64,000 bases of DNA from Otis tarda (lineage: Eukaryota; Chordata; Aves; Otidiformes; Otididae): positions 48,561,001 through 48,625,000 of the forward strand of contig CM048552.1 of the NCBI GenBank assembly GCA_026413225.1, written 5' to 3'. Positions 35,608 to 49,716 of the stretch are shown here, in pieces. Both the position numbers and the translations under genes were made by a program. A model generated the notes under the pieces. The model was not told the DNA's origin. It saw only the letters and a list, made by a program, of their open reading frames with translations, and searched no databases. The stretch's first letter is position 1. The number at the start of each line of letters is the position of its first letter.

Positions 35608-38471
35608 GTGAGTAGTCTAAAGCTACAGGATTAGTGAGTACAAGAATGAATGCATCAAACAAGAAAATCAGGCAAGCTGCAGTATTTCATGCCCTTATAA
35701 ATCAGAATGTCTACTCAGCTTTTGCTTTGTGCTGTAGGGGAGGATATGATGCATAGCAACGAACAGATTACCTAACAAAGCTAGAATATTTTTTAATCAA
35801 GTTCTTTCCCTCTATCTATCAATTATATTTTATCTCATTTTACAAGAATTTAAAATTAACAAAAATGAGCTGTTCGGTGACGTCATTTGTATAAAAATTC
35901 AACAGTGTTACCACAGATAAAGCTAGGCAAGAATAAAGAGAGTTGCTGGTACAGTAGGTGCACTGTAACCCTACATGGAAAGAGGAGCAAGGCACAGCAG
36001 GGATACCTTCTGCTTGTTGGAGAAGGATCCCAGGGGAAAGATACAATTGAAAAAACTCCAATCATTCATATACATTTGTGCAATGAAAAATGTGCTAACC
36101 AAATATAGGAAAAAAGATACTTCATTCCTAGACTGTCTGGTAAAATGAAATGTCCCTTGTAGGGGTCCTTTAAGTCCATGGCTGGTGTGACTGCACAAGT
36201 CACACCATGCAAAGGCAGGCCTGGTGATGACATAATGTGTCAGCTGGAGGGGACTTCCCCGAAGGAACCCGTGTCATCGCTCATGTCTCAAAACACTCTA
36301 GAGGCTTTCAAGGACTTCTGGAAACTGGATATAGCCAAGAGCAGCTGTTGTAACAGGTGTGATGTTCAGCGATCCCTCGGGGTTAGATCCACAAGGGAGT
36401 GAAACCTCCATTAGCTCTGACTTTTAGGGACCAGCTTGTGAATCTGTGATTCTTGCATGCTTTTTTTTTTCATCTGTCACCTATCTTTGAAGGTGTTTAA
36501 AGCCCATTTGAACATCAGACTTGGATAGGTAGAAGAGGCTGGCTTGTGCCATCAACACAAGGAGTGAACCAGGACTTCCTTCTCCTTGGTGAAGGCTGCA
36601 AGTGGCAGGGGGATGTCTGCTGCTTTGGTCCTTGCCCAAGCAGGTGTTTCACTGTGCCACTCAGACTGGAAGAGCCTCAAGATGGGAGGTGTCCAGTGCA
36701 GCTTCTCCTCTTGGTGACCTGGAGCAAGGTGGACAGCCTCCTCCATAATGCGACTGTGGCTTGGTGACCCTCAGACAAGAGTAGGGGGTCAATCCCAGCG
36801 TGAGCACAGCAATCACAGCGTGCCATTGTAGATGCAGAGCTATTGACAGAGGCAGGCGCAAGGCACACCTCCAGTCCAGTGGATCACACAGTGGAAGTAT
36901 GATGCATTAACAGTGAAATATGTCTTTTGGTGATTCATAGTATAAATTAAAGGTTATCCTAATCCTTTCAGTACAAAATGTACTTTAAAGAGTTATTCTT
37001 CTGGTATGAATCACCAAACCAGTCCTCCCTTTAGATTAGCAATAGAGACTAAACTACAACTGGTCAGGAAAAAGAATATAACAACTTAACTTCTCCACTC
37101 ATTTTGAATTAGGGAATATGTTCTGTTTAAGATAATATTTTCAAGGGAATCAAGTCTTCAAAAACTGAATCCAGGCACCCCTAAATGCAGACTTTCAGGC
37201 TTGTTTTCCAGCATAGATAAGTCATTTGTCCAAGTAGTTCCTGGTGTTGATCCAGCCTGTGCTAGGGTGGTGAGGGGCTGACTGTGTGAGGAGCAGCTAA
37301 CTAGAGGAACTTGGCGCTCAGTCTCCTTTTGGAGCAATTCTGAGGGAGAGTGTGGAGCTGGAAGCCTTGAAAGTGCCACTGTTACAGGAAGAAGTTAAAT
37401 GGGCAATTTAGGGGAAAAAAATGGCAGGGCACCCAGAGCCTAGAAGTCCCTGACATCCAGCTGGGGCACTCGGGGAAGCAGGCTGGGAGAGGTAGGGAGG
37501 TGGGCGAGTGCGGCAGATCTTTTCTTAGGCTGCTTTGTTTTGGTCAAAAGCTTTGACGGAACTGCATATTCCTGCAAACAAAACCTGAATATGTAGCTTT
37601 TTCCAAGGGAACTGTTTCAACTAGTCTTCTTTCTTGACTTTTGGATCCTAGAGGCTTAGAGCCTTAAATGCAATGGTAGAAGCCTTTGCTTACAGGTATG
37701 ATCTTTAGCCCATTCACAGCTCTAGCAATGTGTTGTTCCTGAACATTCAGATTAGGTTTGAGGTTTGGAGCATGGGGACAGAGCAAGACCTCTTGCTTTG
37801 AACTTGAAAGAAAAGGGTGAGAGGAATAGTAGGAGGAAGAACTACCCACACACCAAATTGAGTATGAATGGTATGGTTATGCACTGGAGATGTTTTTAAC
37901 AGCAAGTCTACTGAACCCTGCCAAACTAGCTGCAGCCCATCCCTGCACAGTTCAGCCCCTGGAGAAGGATTTGACTCTAACTGCTGCAGTGTGTTACACA
38001 ACTGCATATTTATCAGCTGTTCGAGCAGCGATGAGCCCTGGTTTCTACCCCTGGCTCGAGGTGAGGGGCTGGGTATAAGGAAGAGAACAGTTTAAAAAGA
38101 TAAGTATATCTATAATCATTTAGTCATCCCATAAGACACTGTTCAGGCACTAGATAAGATTATGAAGAGTTAAATATTATCTGGAGGTGGTCTGCACTAA
38201 CTGGGAAGCCATGGACAAGATCTTCTCTAAGTTAACTTAAAAAGTTCTGATTTTCCCCAGCCTTTGTTTGTTGAGATTCATGAGTTTAGTAAAGGATAAA
38301 GAAAATTAATTCTAAAAGTTTTCAGGAGAAATAAGAGGAATAGGCACAAATTTCGGCGTGGGCAATGTTTTCTAAAAATGTATACGGATCAAAGCAGCCA
38401 AGCTCTACTACTGTATAAGAGAAGAAGCAATGTGGTTTAAGAAGAGCAATCAGGTACTTTTAGCATCTTCC
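35608..38471. other. Non-coding sequence, somewhat richer in GC around 36.2-37.5 kb
   Basis: Short overlapping open frames on both strands at 36.5-36.9 and 37.7-38.1 kb, none recognised. A 9-bp-arm inverted repeat, TGGTGTGAC and GTCACACCA, sits at 36183-36207. No gene supported. Confidence 0.6.
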
Positions 38472-38509
38472 GGGGGGGGGGGCGCGGGTGGGGAGAAGGG
38501 AGGTGGGGG
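38472..38509 (+). repeat. G-rich tract with G-quadruplex motif
   Basis: Five G runs of 11, 3, 4, 3 and 5 bases (38472-38482, 38486-38488, 38490-38493, 38498-38500, 38505-38509) are separated by loops of 3, 1, 4 and 4 bases. This satisfies the usual G3+N1-7 quadruplex rule on the plus strand. It stands out in AT-rich surroundings. No promoter or gene end is recognised next to it. Confidence 0.85.
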
Positions 38510-41489
38510 AAGAAAGAAGACAGACACAAATTTATAAAAATTAACCAGAAGTGCCAAATTTCTACTCTTTTTCTTTCTGCAATGTCCAAATCATTCAAGT
38601 TTTTTATCAGACTACCAGAATAATTTGAAAAGGTTCAGGATTTACAAAATGAGTTTTAGAATTTGCTATAGCAGCAAGATTTTTACTCAGGGAAAGTTTA
38701 AAGCGCTGATGAAAACTAAATTACTGCCACTGAACCATAACTTAAAGCAAGAGGAAAAGAACTAATCTATTAAATGCACCAGAAATAAATGACAAGTTTT
38801 TTCTTCAGTGAGTTTATTGTTCCTTGCACTTGGGATACTGCATAAAAAATAGTGGTTATTGCAAGCAGCTGCTATCTCTAAGTGCCTTATTATTAGCACT
38901 TGCTGCTCTCATAAGTCTTAACTAATTTACATTTTTATAATAAAAAAATATAATACTTTTCTTTTTAAAAGTGGATCTACTCCACTCTTTTTTTATCAGT
39001 TTTATTCTTCGGCTTTCTAAGTATATTTCTTAAATAAATGTGGTATTTTTATTGCTTTCTACTGAACTCCTTCTGTCCACAAAAGTATTCTAAACATGTT
39101 TTTCAAATTCAAAACCAGTCTTCTAGATGAGTTTTACAAAGAATCAATATTTTTAGAACATCTGTACACTTTTCAGAGCACTGCGTAAAGTCAGTCTTGC
39201 CTGAAGATGTGAAAATGCAGATAGCTCTAACTATAAAAAAGTGCCTAGGTGGGCAAATACTGTCTTCGGTTTCATGACTTTGGATTTGAAGATATCTTAC
39301 TGTATTTCAAATGAAATGCAGATAATTAAAGAAGGAAAGCTATTAAAAAACTTCTGAACAAAGTAAAAGAATAAGAAATAAAAGGAGTAGCTTACTGTAC
39401 ATGTTAAATTTGTATTTGACTAGAAAAAGCTTTTCTGTATAAACATTTATTCTTGAATTGTTTATATTCATAAGTCATTCACATTTATTTTTGCATCCTT
39501 ACTGACATATGCTTATTAGGCTTGAGATCAGTATGCAAGCCACAAAACTTGAAATGTTAAATTGCATTGCTCTCCAAAGCATGTCAAGCTCCTGTTGCAC
39601 AGTATTGTGACTGTGAGGACATGTTGAGATGCTTAAATCAATACGTATCATAATACATGGTTATACTGAGGGTAGGAGATGTAGACAAAGAGTTGATTGA
39701 CCCTCAGAGAAGAATTTATATTCCCTGGTCTCTTTTAATGCGTGTGATTATGAGAATTTTCCCCATCTGTCCTTCTGTTCTGAAAAAAAAAAAAGATGTT
39801 CATGGAACTGACCAGCAGATGCTTCATTATTGTTAAACCACTGCCAGAATAGTAAGGACACCATATGACCTCTACCTCTCTGTATGATTTCTTGCTTTGT
39901 TTTATTTCTTTTTCTTTCAGGTTTAAAGCTGCTTCAAGCAAAGCAAAATAACAGAGTTGGCATGTCCTGTACATGTAAGATGAATATTATTTTTATTATG
40001 TTGTTGATTTCATGAGGTTTATTCAAAATTCATATAGTGATAAACATTGTTTTTCACTGTTGTTTCATTTTCATAACCTGATCTGTCCTCCACGAACAGC
40101 ATGAAAGCTGTATGACATCCAGCCGTGTATTTTCATACATTGATTTAATATAAAAGAGTAATTATACTGCTACACGTGGTCTTTAGCTCAAATAGATAAA
40201 TAGAAAATTTAGTATTGTGAAAAAATACAAAAGGATAAATGTCTACCTTTTTTTCTTTGCACAACTATTGTAGGTCCAAAGGATTATCTAAATCATATCA
40301 TTTTTATGAGTGTTTAATATTTTAACTAGTGAAATAGAACTAAATAATTCTTTCGAGAAAACTTTTTATTGTGAATATTTCTTCTAGATTTATCTCAAAT
40401 GCACAAGTATGGCCTCAATATCTTCTGTTTTATCATGCTATTGATCTGCACACCTGCTGTGAAACACAAGCACATTTTCATGCTTTCAGAGAAGAGTGGA
40501 ATTTGTATACAACCCTCCGACAACATAATTGTGCTCTTGGAAATCATCAGGTTAGAGCTTTGCTTTACATTTTTCATTAGTATCCATTAAGACAGCAAGA
40601 TAGATTTTTTTTGGCCAAGATTATAGTAGCTCTATTATTGGAGATGTCTTAGAACTTGCTAGACAAACATCTATTTCAAGCATCGTAAAACAAATTAATC
40701 CCACTTTTGGACAGAGTGATGAATTAGATAGCCCCTAGCACCAGTTCAAACCCCTTTATCAGATCAAGTTTCCTGAAAAAGAGCATATAATATGATTTCT
40801 GGGACATGGAGATTCTGAATCAGGCTGTAGATTGACCCTATTGACCAGATGGTCACTTCTTAGCAGAATGGGAGAGGATGTGGAGGGAAAGAAAAAAAAA
40901 GGTAAAGGTATTTATAGGTGGATGCGGAATAAAACCTTATGTGGAATATAATGAATAGCTGGAGAACATAAGACATTGTATCATCTGAGAATCCAACAAA
41001 GAACACTTTATCCCAGCATGTAGCCTGAGATGCTTCACAGAGATTAAAAAATAGTGAAAGAACAAATTTTAGCTGCTCATTTGGAGCAGGATGAAAGAAA
41101 TTTTAAGTATACAGAAACATACTTTTTTGCCAATCTTGTCATTGCTTTGAAGAGGAAAAAAGCCACATGGTATTTACCATAGTGTTAAGGTCTTAGAAGT
41201 GAAATATAACAATAATCAGAAAAGGTTGGAAAATTTGTTAGAACATTGGTTTTTCACCCCTTTTCTGTAAACCTGTGAACACTGAGAATTATATAACATT
41301 TCAGAATTTCAAAATCCTTCACATACATTAGAAACCATCACCTATGCTACAGCAGCACCTGGAGACTTTATTGGAGTTTTGGCCTTTTAAAGGCAAATGT
41401 GTACCTGCAATGCTCAGAAGCATTTTTTACAGAGGTAAAAATTCTAATCAGAAAAGCCAGGAAAGACATTCCTAGTCTGTGAGGGGGGA
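38510..41489. other. Non-coding AT-rich sequence
   Basis: Only short open frames. One exon-like segment at 39921-39974 is discussed in findings. No repeat family recognised. Confidence 0.6.
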
Positions 41490-41543
41490 TTTTTTTGTTG
41501 TTGTTGTTGTTGTTTTCTTTTTGTTTGGATTTTTTTTTTTTTT
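41490..41543 (+). repeat. (GTT)n microsatellite with flanking T runs
   Basis: About six GTT units (around 41497-41514) lie between T runs, including a run of about 15 T ending near 41543. On the opposite strand this is an A-rich (AAC)n tract, a pattern often seen at A-tails, but no adjoining retroposon was recognised. Confidence 0.85.
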
Positions 41544-42349
41544 AAATTTACAGAAACTAATGCAGAGAAAGAGTACATGTGTTGCTTAAAAATCACACAG
41601 GAAACCTATGGTACATATCAGCACTGAGTCCATCACTGACAAAGGTACTTCTGTAGGCATATAATCATCTTCATTGTCAGCAGACAGTAATTCTACAATC
41701 GCATCTATACAAGTTGCAAGAGATCACTTGAAAGGATCCTGTGGCAGGCCCCATGACCTCTGCTTATAAAGCATTTACGAATCATCAAGAGTGACTGTAT
41801 GTTTGTATATTTGTTTGCGTACCCTCTTGTATGCATGTGAAACTGAGTTACTGCTTATGCAATGTATGGTTATTTAGTACAGTTGTCAGAATAGTATCAA
41901 CAACATAGTTTGCTGATGAGAAAAAAAAAGAGTAATTTAAGTAGAAGCCTACTAGAGAGAGAAAAACATTTCTGCTGATGGCTTAATAGTTACAGAAGGA
42001 GATTTTTTGTATTAAGTGTCTTAAGTACAGTCTCTAGACAGTGCAGAATACTGAAGGAACTGCATTCTCAGCTTGGGAGGTTTGTCAAGAAGAAAATGAA
42101 GATCTGGTATTGCATTTTAGAAGGTAATTTTTGAAGTGAAAAACGTGGTAAGATTAAACTGTGGACACTTGGCTATCCCATGTGAATCCACAGTTCGTCA
42201 TTCTACAAGATCATAAATCACCATGACATCAACAGATCCCAAAAGACTTAGCTTGGATGACACAACTAAGAAAAATATTAAATGATAAAAATAAAAGAAA
42301 AGGGAAAAACAAAAAGACCTAAGGTCATTCCTGTAGGCACACAACATGT
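41544..42349. other. Non-coding sequence, nothing recognised
   Basis: No open frame of note. Some of it may be further decayed sequence belonging to the CR1-like scrap that follows, but I cannot show it. Confidence 0.55.
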
Positions 42350-42490
42350 CTCAAAATACTAGCCAAGGATTTTTGCATGTAGTCAAACCAACCTAATCTG
42401 CTTTGTGAAGACAGGAAGAGAGCCATACGAAGTAGTTGGAATAGGAAAAAGATGAATCATGTCACTTATATTTTATGAATTAAAGAAATA
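42350..42490 (+). mobile_element. Probable ancient CR1 ORF2 scrap
   Basis: CTAGCCAAGGATTTTTGC, then GTCAAACCAACCTAATCTGC, and further on GAATCATGTCACTTATATTT, appear in the order and spacing of the old CR1 ORF2 region that reads roughly 'QHGF...KS C QTNLI ... Y(L/I)DFSKAF'. The match is about 130 bp, heavily decayed and without an open frame. It covers the same part of the element as 27376-27500. Confidence 0.45.
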
Positions 42491-45400
42491 CAAATTAGAT
42501 TTTTTTTTCACTTCTGTTCCATATTAGAAAAGTCAGACAATAATATCTACAATATACACTAAGTTTATGGACAAGATGAAGAAATTTTTAAAAAAAATCT
42601 ATTTTCATTCATCTGATGGAGTTTTTATTTATGCTGAAGGTATGTTTCCTCAAATTATAATGCAAATGTTTTGCTATCCATTGTCTACCTTGTAAAATGT
42701 TTTGTTTGCAGATAAATGAGTGCATATACACTCCAAATACAAAGGTTTATTCTTAAGAAACTTGGTTGATCATTACTTTATTGTTAGGCCACTAATTTGT
42801 TAGAAATAGGCTTCAGTTCTTTAGTATTATTTATCTAAGGAAATTAACACAAAGAATACAATTTTCAGAAATCTCTACCTGAATGAAAAAAAGTTACTGG
42901 AATTGGTTAAAATTATGGGAGAGAGCTTGTTTCCTATTATATTTAATACTTTTTATTTACACTAGTGCCTTATATAACTTCCGCAGAAGTTATTTATTTA
43001 TGTAAATAATAAATAAGAAATTATATTTGAGTTTGCTCTATAGGCAGTGCTCCTGGCAGTTGCCAGGCACAGAAAGTTGTGGAAACCAAAGTTATGTGCT
43101 TGTTCATTGTTCAAGTATAGGGTTCCTAAAGCAGATCTGACCTGGACTGGAGCAGGGGACTATTTATATGTTGATGCCTACTGGGCTCCCAGTTGAGAAT
43201 TCCTGCCTGGCTGCCAATCCATGGGTTACATTTTCCAGTCAATCTCCACTGTGACTGAGACCTTTCCAATTGCTCTGTTAGTTATGATGGGAATCAAATT
43301 ACACAAACACAGCAGAAAGACTGAGCACAGTGGAGAGGAAGGTGGAAACGTTGGCTGTGGAAGGGACAAGGTCTGTCCAGCTGGAGGGACTCATCAAAGG
43401 GTATTCAGGTTTAGCAAAGACTTGGGTTGACAACGTGCATTTGTGAAGAGCAATAAAACTCCATGTTATGGTTAGAGCACAGTGCCTTCACTCTTCTTGG
43501 CCAGTTTGAAAAAATCCCCTGAACCAACCTACTTAAACTCTTCACTCAGCAGATGTATCCCCATCCACTACTGCTTGCCTCCAAAGGCTCCTCTTGGATA
43601 AAGTCTACCCTGTTGTTTGATCAAGGCAAACAGAATAGGAGACTCAGAAGTCTTACTCATTCCTGCCTCTCAGTCTCCCTCTTGAGGCCCTGAAGAACCC
43701 TGAACCAACTGCCAAACATTAAAAAAAAAGTCAAATTATTACGCATTGGATTATTTTCCAGGTACTTTTATCTATGCTGAGGATTAAAGAGAGGAAATCT
43801 GACAGAATAAAAGCAAAGCAAAATGAAACAATCCCCCCACATCTGCAATTTAGTAATTAGAGTGCCTAGCCTTTAGGCACTCATCTCCTGAAAGAAGACA
43901 GAGGCATAGGGTTTGGTACCTCACCTCCATGTACAGTATGTGCCAGAGGTTGTGAGCTTTGGCATGAAACCCTTCATTGCAACTGAGGGACACCCCAGGC
44001 TATGCAGCAGAGAAACAACAAGCTGTCAACTGAATCTGAGATGTGGCTGGTTCCCATATGCAGCAGAGAAGCAAGAAGTGCTCTGTCACCTTGATGCCCA
44101 GGGTCTGTAGCCTCCTTGGAGGGAGGGAAACTGAGACTCATCTTCCAGAGAAGGGAGTGCTGTCTGCTCTGAGCAGTGACAATGGCAGGGGAGCTGCTAT
44201 TGCTCTGTAATAACATCGTGGCATAGTGGAAAGGTGTGGCCCCTCACCTAGCCCCACTCAACATGAGCAAACTGCAAAGCAACGTTTTTTTGCTGCAGGA
44301 AGAGTACCTGTACCGGAAGGCTAGAAACAGGGAATGGCATTTTGTGTCACTCCCACTGATGTGCAATTATGTAAGGACAAATATCTGAGAGAGGATAGAA
44401 AAAAAAAAGAGAAAGAAAGTAGAGGAATGAGTAGGCTCGTCAGCTGAGCAGAGTGCACTGGCCATGCCAGCACGTTCTCTCAGGGCATCTGGGACATTCA
44501 AGGGGAAGAAAGCATGTCTCTCTCCTGTTTTCAGGTCCTAACTGCACTAAACTGTGGAGGGAGTGTGAGGTTGCATGTGTTGGTTTCCTAACTCTGCCCC
44601 AAGGGACTAGAAGTGGCGAGCTACCCTTGTCCTCATCCACATCCAAAGACAAGAAGATTTGGCAGAACCCATCTTTCATGTAAGAACTTAATTCAGGGGA
44701 CTCACTGAGGAGAGAGTTTTCATTGCGTCTTCTTTGATTCAAAATCATATTTCCTGTCTCAGAGGTAATTTTCCTGAACACTGAGTTGTGAAGGGGAAGA
44801 GACACCCTTCGCATCCTTAGCTGAAACATACTGGTGAGTGAAACCAAAATCAAGGTTTACTGGGGGAAAAAGAGGAGACAAAGATGGTCACATAGAGCAT
44901 GATTTGAATACCCAGGTTCAGGTCTCAGTTTAGAAAGGTGATGTCTTGGGCTACATCCTCTGTGCCAAATAACAATTTCTGTGGTTTATATCAAAGAAAA
45001 ACTGTCTCAGCATCAGAGACACCAAAACTCTAGATTTCCTCATCCTAAGCAACTGTCTTAATGTTACACTAGAAAATTTTCTTTCTCCTATTGTTTTCTT
45101 CTCCTTCTGACTCAGCAAACCCCTTCTACACAGTGGCACAGCTTGGGTGGAGAGAAATGGGAGAGAGAAGATGGAGAGAAGGATCAGAGCCAAAGACTAT
45201 AATTTTCTCTCTGTAGCGCTGTGCTCCCGCGGTTGAGGCATTATTCTCAGGTACAGCTTGCCTAGATCTAAAGACTGAATTGAACCACAGGTCCTTCTGC
45301 CTGAGTGAAAACCTCCTGTATGAGGCTATTAAACAAAGGGATACTTGCTCTCCTGTGTTTTATGCAAGAAAGACACTCCCACTATTTCTTGGAAGGATTT

Positions 45401-46917
45401 GTTTTCCATTAGATTGTCTTAGGAACACTCCAATCGAGCCTTCCAGAATAGACCTCATGTTAAATAGTGAATGTGAAGTAGAGGAAGCATGCTAAGTAGA
45501 GGAAGGCCTGGTTTCTGAACCTAAACAGGACTAGGACATCAGCTGCAGACACCTGCCAAGCCCGAGGGTGTTTTAGACCTGCACAAATTTTGTTCTCTTC
45601 CTTCACTTCTCAAAGTAGAGTTATGCCCAGTATCGTCTTTCAACCTCTTAAACATTTCCAAATGCTGGGAACCACTCTCTGCGCTTCTTTGCTCTGTTTT
45701 CATTTCAAAATACCTTCTATTGCACCTTTGGTCTCACTTCTGCCTCTGGTTTGTTCTTCATTATTTGCCCCTTGAATTCAGCTGAGAACCAGGTTCCTGA
45801 CTGCCTACTCAGTTGAAAGGTGAGCCTTCAGCTTTGGCTGCACTTTTGCTTACCTTGGCTCAATTTTCCCCAAAAGGCCCTGGGTTAGGCCATACGTGAG
45901 TAGGGATTGTCAGGGTTGCAATTATGGCTGCCAGTGCCCGAGTCCTCCTTAAAGCCCCTACTCAGCTGTAGTAAGGTTGGAATCAATAAACTAAAGCTAG
46001 GAGGTTAAGACAGATGTGAAAAGTGTATGGAGTTAAAATAAGTGCCTTATTGGTGGTTCATTTTCATAAGGGGGTAGGCATTCATTCATGCTGGAAGCCT
46101 TTGTACTGGAAATGTATGAAGTCTTTAATTAAAGATGATTAAAATGGTAATTTTGAGCTCTGAGAGTTTAGAATAACAATTTTTTTCTTTCCTCACTCCA
46201 CATCTGAAAACCTTTAAACTACTTCAGTGGACTGCAACCTAAGTAATCCTGCTCCTATTTTTAGGGACGTAAGCCCTGGCTTCAGCAGGGCCGTGGCAGT
46301 TAGAATAAGAAGATTTTGCAAGTGTGGAGGATTAGCCTTTGCAGCAGTTGTATGACAAAGCAATATAGTCACCACTGATAACACAGGAGGAGGAAAGAAT
46401 TTATCATTTATTACATATTCATATTTGCCTTTTTTAACTTGGCAACCTGCCAAAATCTATCGAAAATGATTCTTTTTTTTTTTTATTAACTTGGAGCTTT
46501 CAGTCCCACGACTGTTTCACCTCACTGCAGAGCAGAATAGACGAGTACTGGATGCCAGCACTGTCCTGGAAATGAGAACACTAAGCATCACAGTTTGGGT
46601 CCTGTCTAATCCTCTGGTGTGGAGTTAACCTGCTGAGACCTAAAAGCTCCTCTCTTCCTGGGTACTGGTCTTTGTAATCATGAGCAAAGCAGCTAATTAA
46701 GTACACAGATGAAGGGACATTTTATTATGCAGCTCTTAGATATCTGTACTAGCTTTGCTCTTCCTCTAAAATCCATGCTCCAGCTGAGCAAGTGAACTAG
46801 TGCCCTTAAATTTTATGACATCAATCCTGCACTGGCAAACCTGCAAGATGACAAAGGAGAGAAATTACTGAAAGAGCAAACATGCAGAGACTAAGAGGTA
46901 AAATTTGTCATTAAAGC

Positions 46918-46995
46918 AAAAAAAAAAAAAACCCAACCCACAACACACAACCTTCTCCCATGCCTCCCTCAAAAAAAAAAAAACAAACAAAAACC
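46918..46995 (+). repeat. A-rich / CA-rich low-complexity tract
   Basis: A run of 15 A, then a C/A-rich segment (CCCAACCCACAACACACAAC), then another 12-A run passing into CAAACAAAAA. No retroposon was recognised beside it. Confidence 0.8.
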
Positions 46996-48328
46996 TGCAC
47001 GCAGCCAGAGTCAAAAGTGTGTTATAGCCCTGCTGGGTGAAACACACAGAATTTAAGAACTAGCGCAGATAAAACAAGGTCAAAGACATGCAGCTCTGTA
47101 TTTTCACTGAGCTGGGATGAATCTCCCCTTTCAGTTGCAGAAATTTTTGATGTAAAGAGATGACAACAGAGGCATCAGATATTCTTGGTTACCTTCATTT
47201 AAATGTTTATCTGGTCCTGCTTACATGGCCTTGAAGTTCTTTCTTAGATTTTCTGTAGATCTACTTTCTGTAGATTTTTCAGAGATCTCCTTTATTGACA
47301 CAAGCATTCACAGACTGGACACTTTAGACTCATGCATAAGTGTTTACAGCTCCCAGGGGACACATCTCTCTTCCTCTTTATGCCACTTTATGGCATGAAG
47401 CAGCCATCAATTCAGACCATAGGCACCCTGAGAGAATACCCTATTGCTCACATACTATGAGCTGCTGGAATGATTTCATGTCATTTGCCCCTCTTGTGGT
47501 GCCTCAGGTCTTCTCTCAGGAAGCTGTTGTGTTCAATGGGAAGATAGGGTCATCTTAAAACCTTGAAGGCTTCTCTAAATTAATGTAACTGCTAGTGGGC
47601 AGATGCAACAGCCAAGTAGGGATTTCTGGAAAGGAAGTCCCAGGACCCCTCCTTTTCCAGGCCAATGCTAGCTGCGGAGTAGTATAAAAGCACGGCAGAA
47701 AGTCAGTGTTACCAGATGCTATGTTTATTTGTATGGAGGTTCTCATGCAATTTACTGGATGAAGAGATACTTCTGTGTTTTCAACACAATAAAAATATGA
47801 AACACAAGTGAATCTTCCTTAGTGAATCTAAATAGGACTTAGTATGAGCAATTTTGATCTTTAAGTTATTTCACTGACATTAACAAAGTTTTCGTCCTCT
47901 GGTATAGACACTTGATCAGAGTTGCAAAGGCGTCTTTGGTGCTGATAGATGTGCCTAGCAGGATTTGTAAAGCACCAAAGGAATGTAGGCACCAAATTTC
48001 AAACACTTTGGCAGAAATCTGAAAAGAAAGAGATCCAGTAGATGACACAAATGTCTAAAAATGAGTTAGAATATTGCCTAAATTTCAGATGTCAGCCCTG
48101 CCATAAAAGTGTCCTGAACCTTGATGGAGGAGTTTAGGTCTCTATAGTCTTCATGGGAGACTCGGGAGCTTCCGTCTGTTTTGCAGCAAGCAACCTGTGG
48201 GTGCCTGGAATTAACTCATAAAGAGTTAATTTTAAGAGAAATGTCTGAAATACTGATCATCCTTGTGGTTCAGGCCTCAGATTCAGACCTTCAGCATGTT
48301 TTGATCGGTTCTGAATCCACAAGTTTGA

Positions 48329-48347
48329 TTTTTTTTTTTTTTTTTTT
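48329..48347 (+). repeat. T(19) homopolymer
   Basis: Nineteen uninterrupted T. No recognisable element adjoins it on either side. Confidence 0.85.
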
Positions 48348-49716
48348 CCTGAGAATACATTTATCCATCCTTTATTTCAAAAGAAGCAGAGCTTGCTGTC
48401 AGAACTGTACCTGGTAGCAGCCTCCTTGTATCAGCTTGGTTAAAAAGCGCATACCCTCAGAGCTTCCTTTTCCCTAGACAGTGCCCTGAGCATCAGCCTA
48501 CATGATGCTCAGGCAAGGCCAAACTTTAAGCTACAGTGGAGCTGATCCATTCTGTATGAATAAATACCAAATAATACAAACTAGAGGGAAAGAGTATATG
48601 AGGAAATGGTTATGAGTGCTGAAAATAAGGTGTTCAACTTGAAAAACACATTTCTAGTCTAGCTCCTTCTGTGAAGACTTTTCTAGAGTTTTTAGTGCAT
48701 TGGCTAATAAGAGTGTGAGAAATTGAGAATTACTGCCCAGGATTCCCAAAAAGCACCACGCCTCATAGTCCCTACTGGATATTCTTTTTTTTTTCTCCAA
48801 ACAATGTTGCTCAAGTTTTTTTGCTATGCAGAGCAGGGAAGACAGCATGTCTCCAGGCTGTTTATCCCATTAAAGTTATGCTAGTCTCCTGGATGTGTGG
48901 GTTGGACTCTACTCAAGCTGCAGAGTCAGCAGAATTTAGGGGTATGTTTCCCAACTGTTCTGCCACCGAAAAACATCTACGTCTACTGCCTCAACTGTAC
49001 AGAAATGAATCCCTTCATTACTTCGGAAGGGTTTGAATACCTCTGCTGGAGTGGGATCTGCAGCAGGAGTGGGATGCGCGCTAGCCATGTAGCGTACATA
49101 TAATGGGCATATGCAGAAGGCACAGGTACCTAAAAGAATTCCTAACTGAGAAACATCCGATGAAGTTTAGATGCCTCAGAGTCTACGTGACAGGAGGAGG
49201 GATGAGCATGCTGTCTTCTAATTTGGAAATTTAAATTCCTGTAGTTTCTAAAGCCTTACTGGAGAGGCACTTGATTCTTGGAAGCCTTGCAAATATAACT
49301 TTGGAGTTGTTCTGCCTTCTGAACCCTAAATAAACAGATAAAAGATTTTTGTTTACTTTTACCTTCACTAGCAGCACTCTGGATGGTTCAGTTTGTTCTC
49401 TGTGGAGCCCCAAGGCTTCACTTCTGACCTGGCAGTCCAGCCTGAACGGTCTGTAAACCTGAGTATCAGCATGACAGTGCATCAGAACACTGCTTATTTA
49501 GGTGCAGGGTAATTTCAGTTTGGTTTAGTTCTTATAAAAAAATGAAATTTAGGAAAAATGTTGCAGGGAAATTTCACATAAATTCACAGACCCTGTTCTG
49601 GCATAATTCCATGCCCTCCAGAATATCCCTCCATTAAACCGATTGCAAAGCTTATATGGAGTAGAAATTGAAAGGCAATGTGGGTTTATCACTTAATCTT
49701 CAATATTAGTTTTTCC

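Noticed and set aside
44440..44853. 137-codon open frame on the minus strand
   Set aside because: No known family or repeat recognised, and an overlapping plus-strand frame of 76 codons shows generally low stop density.
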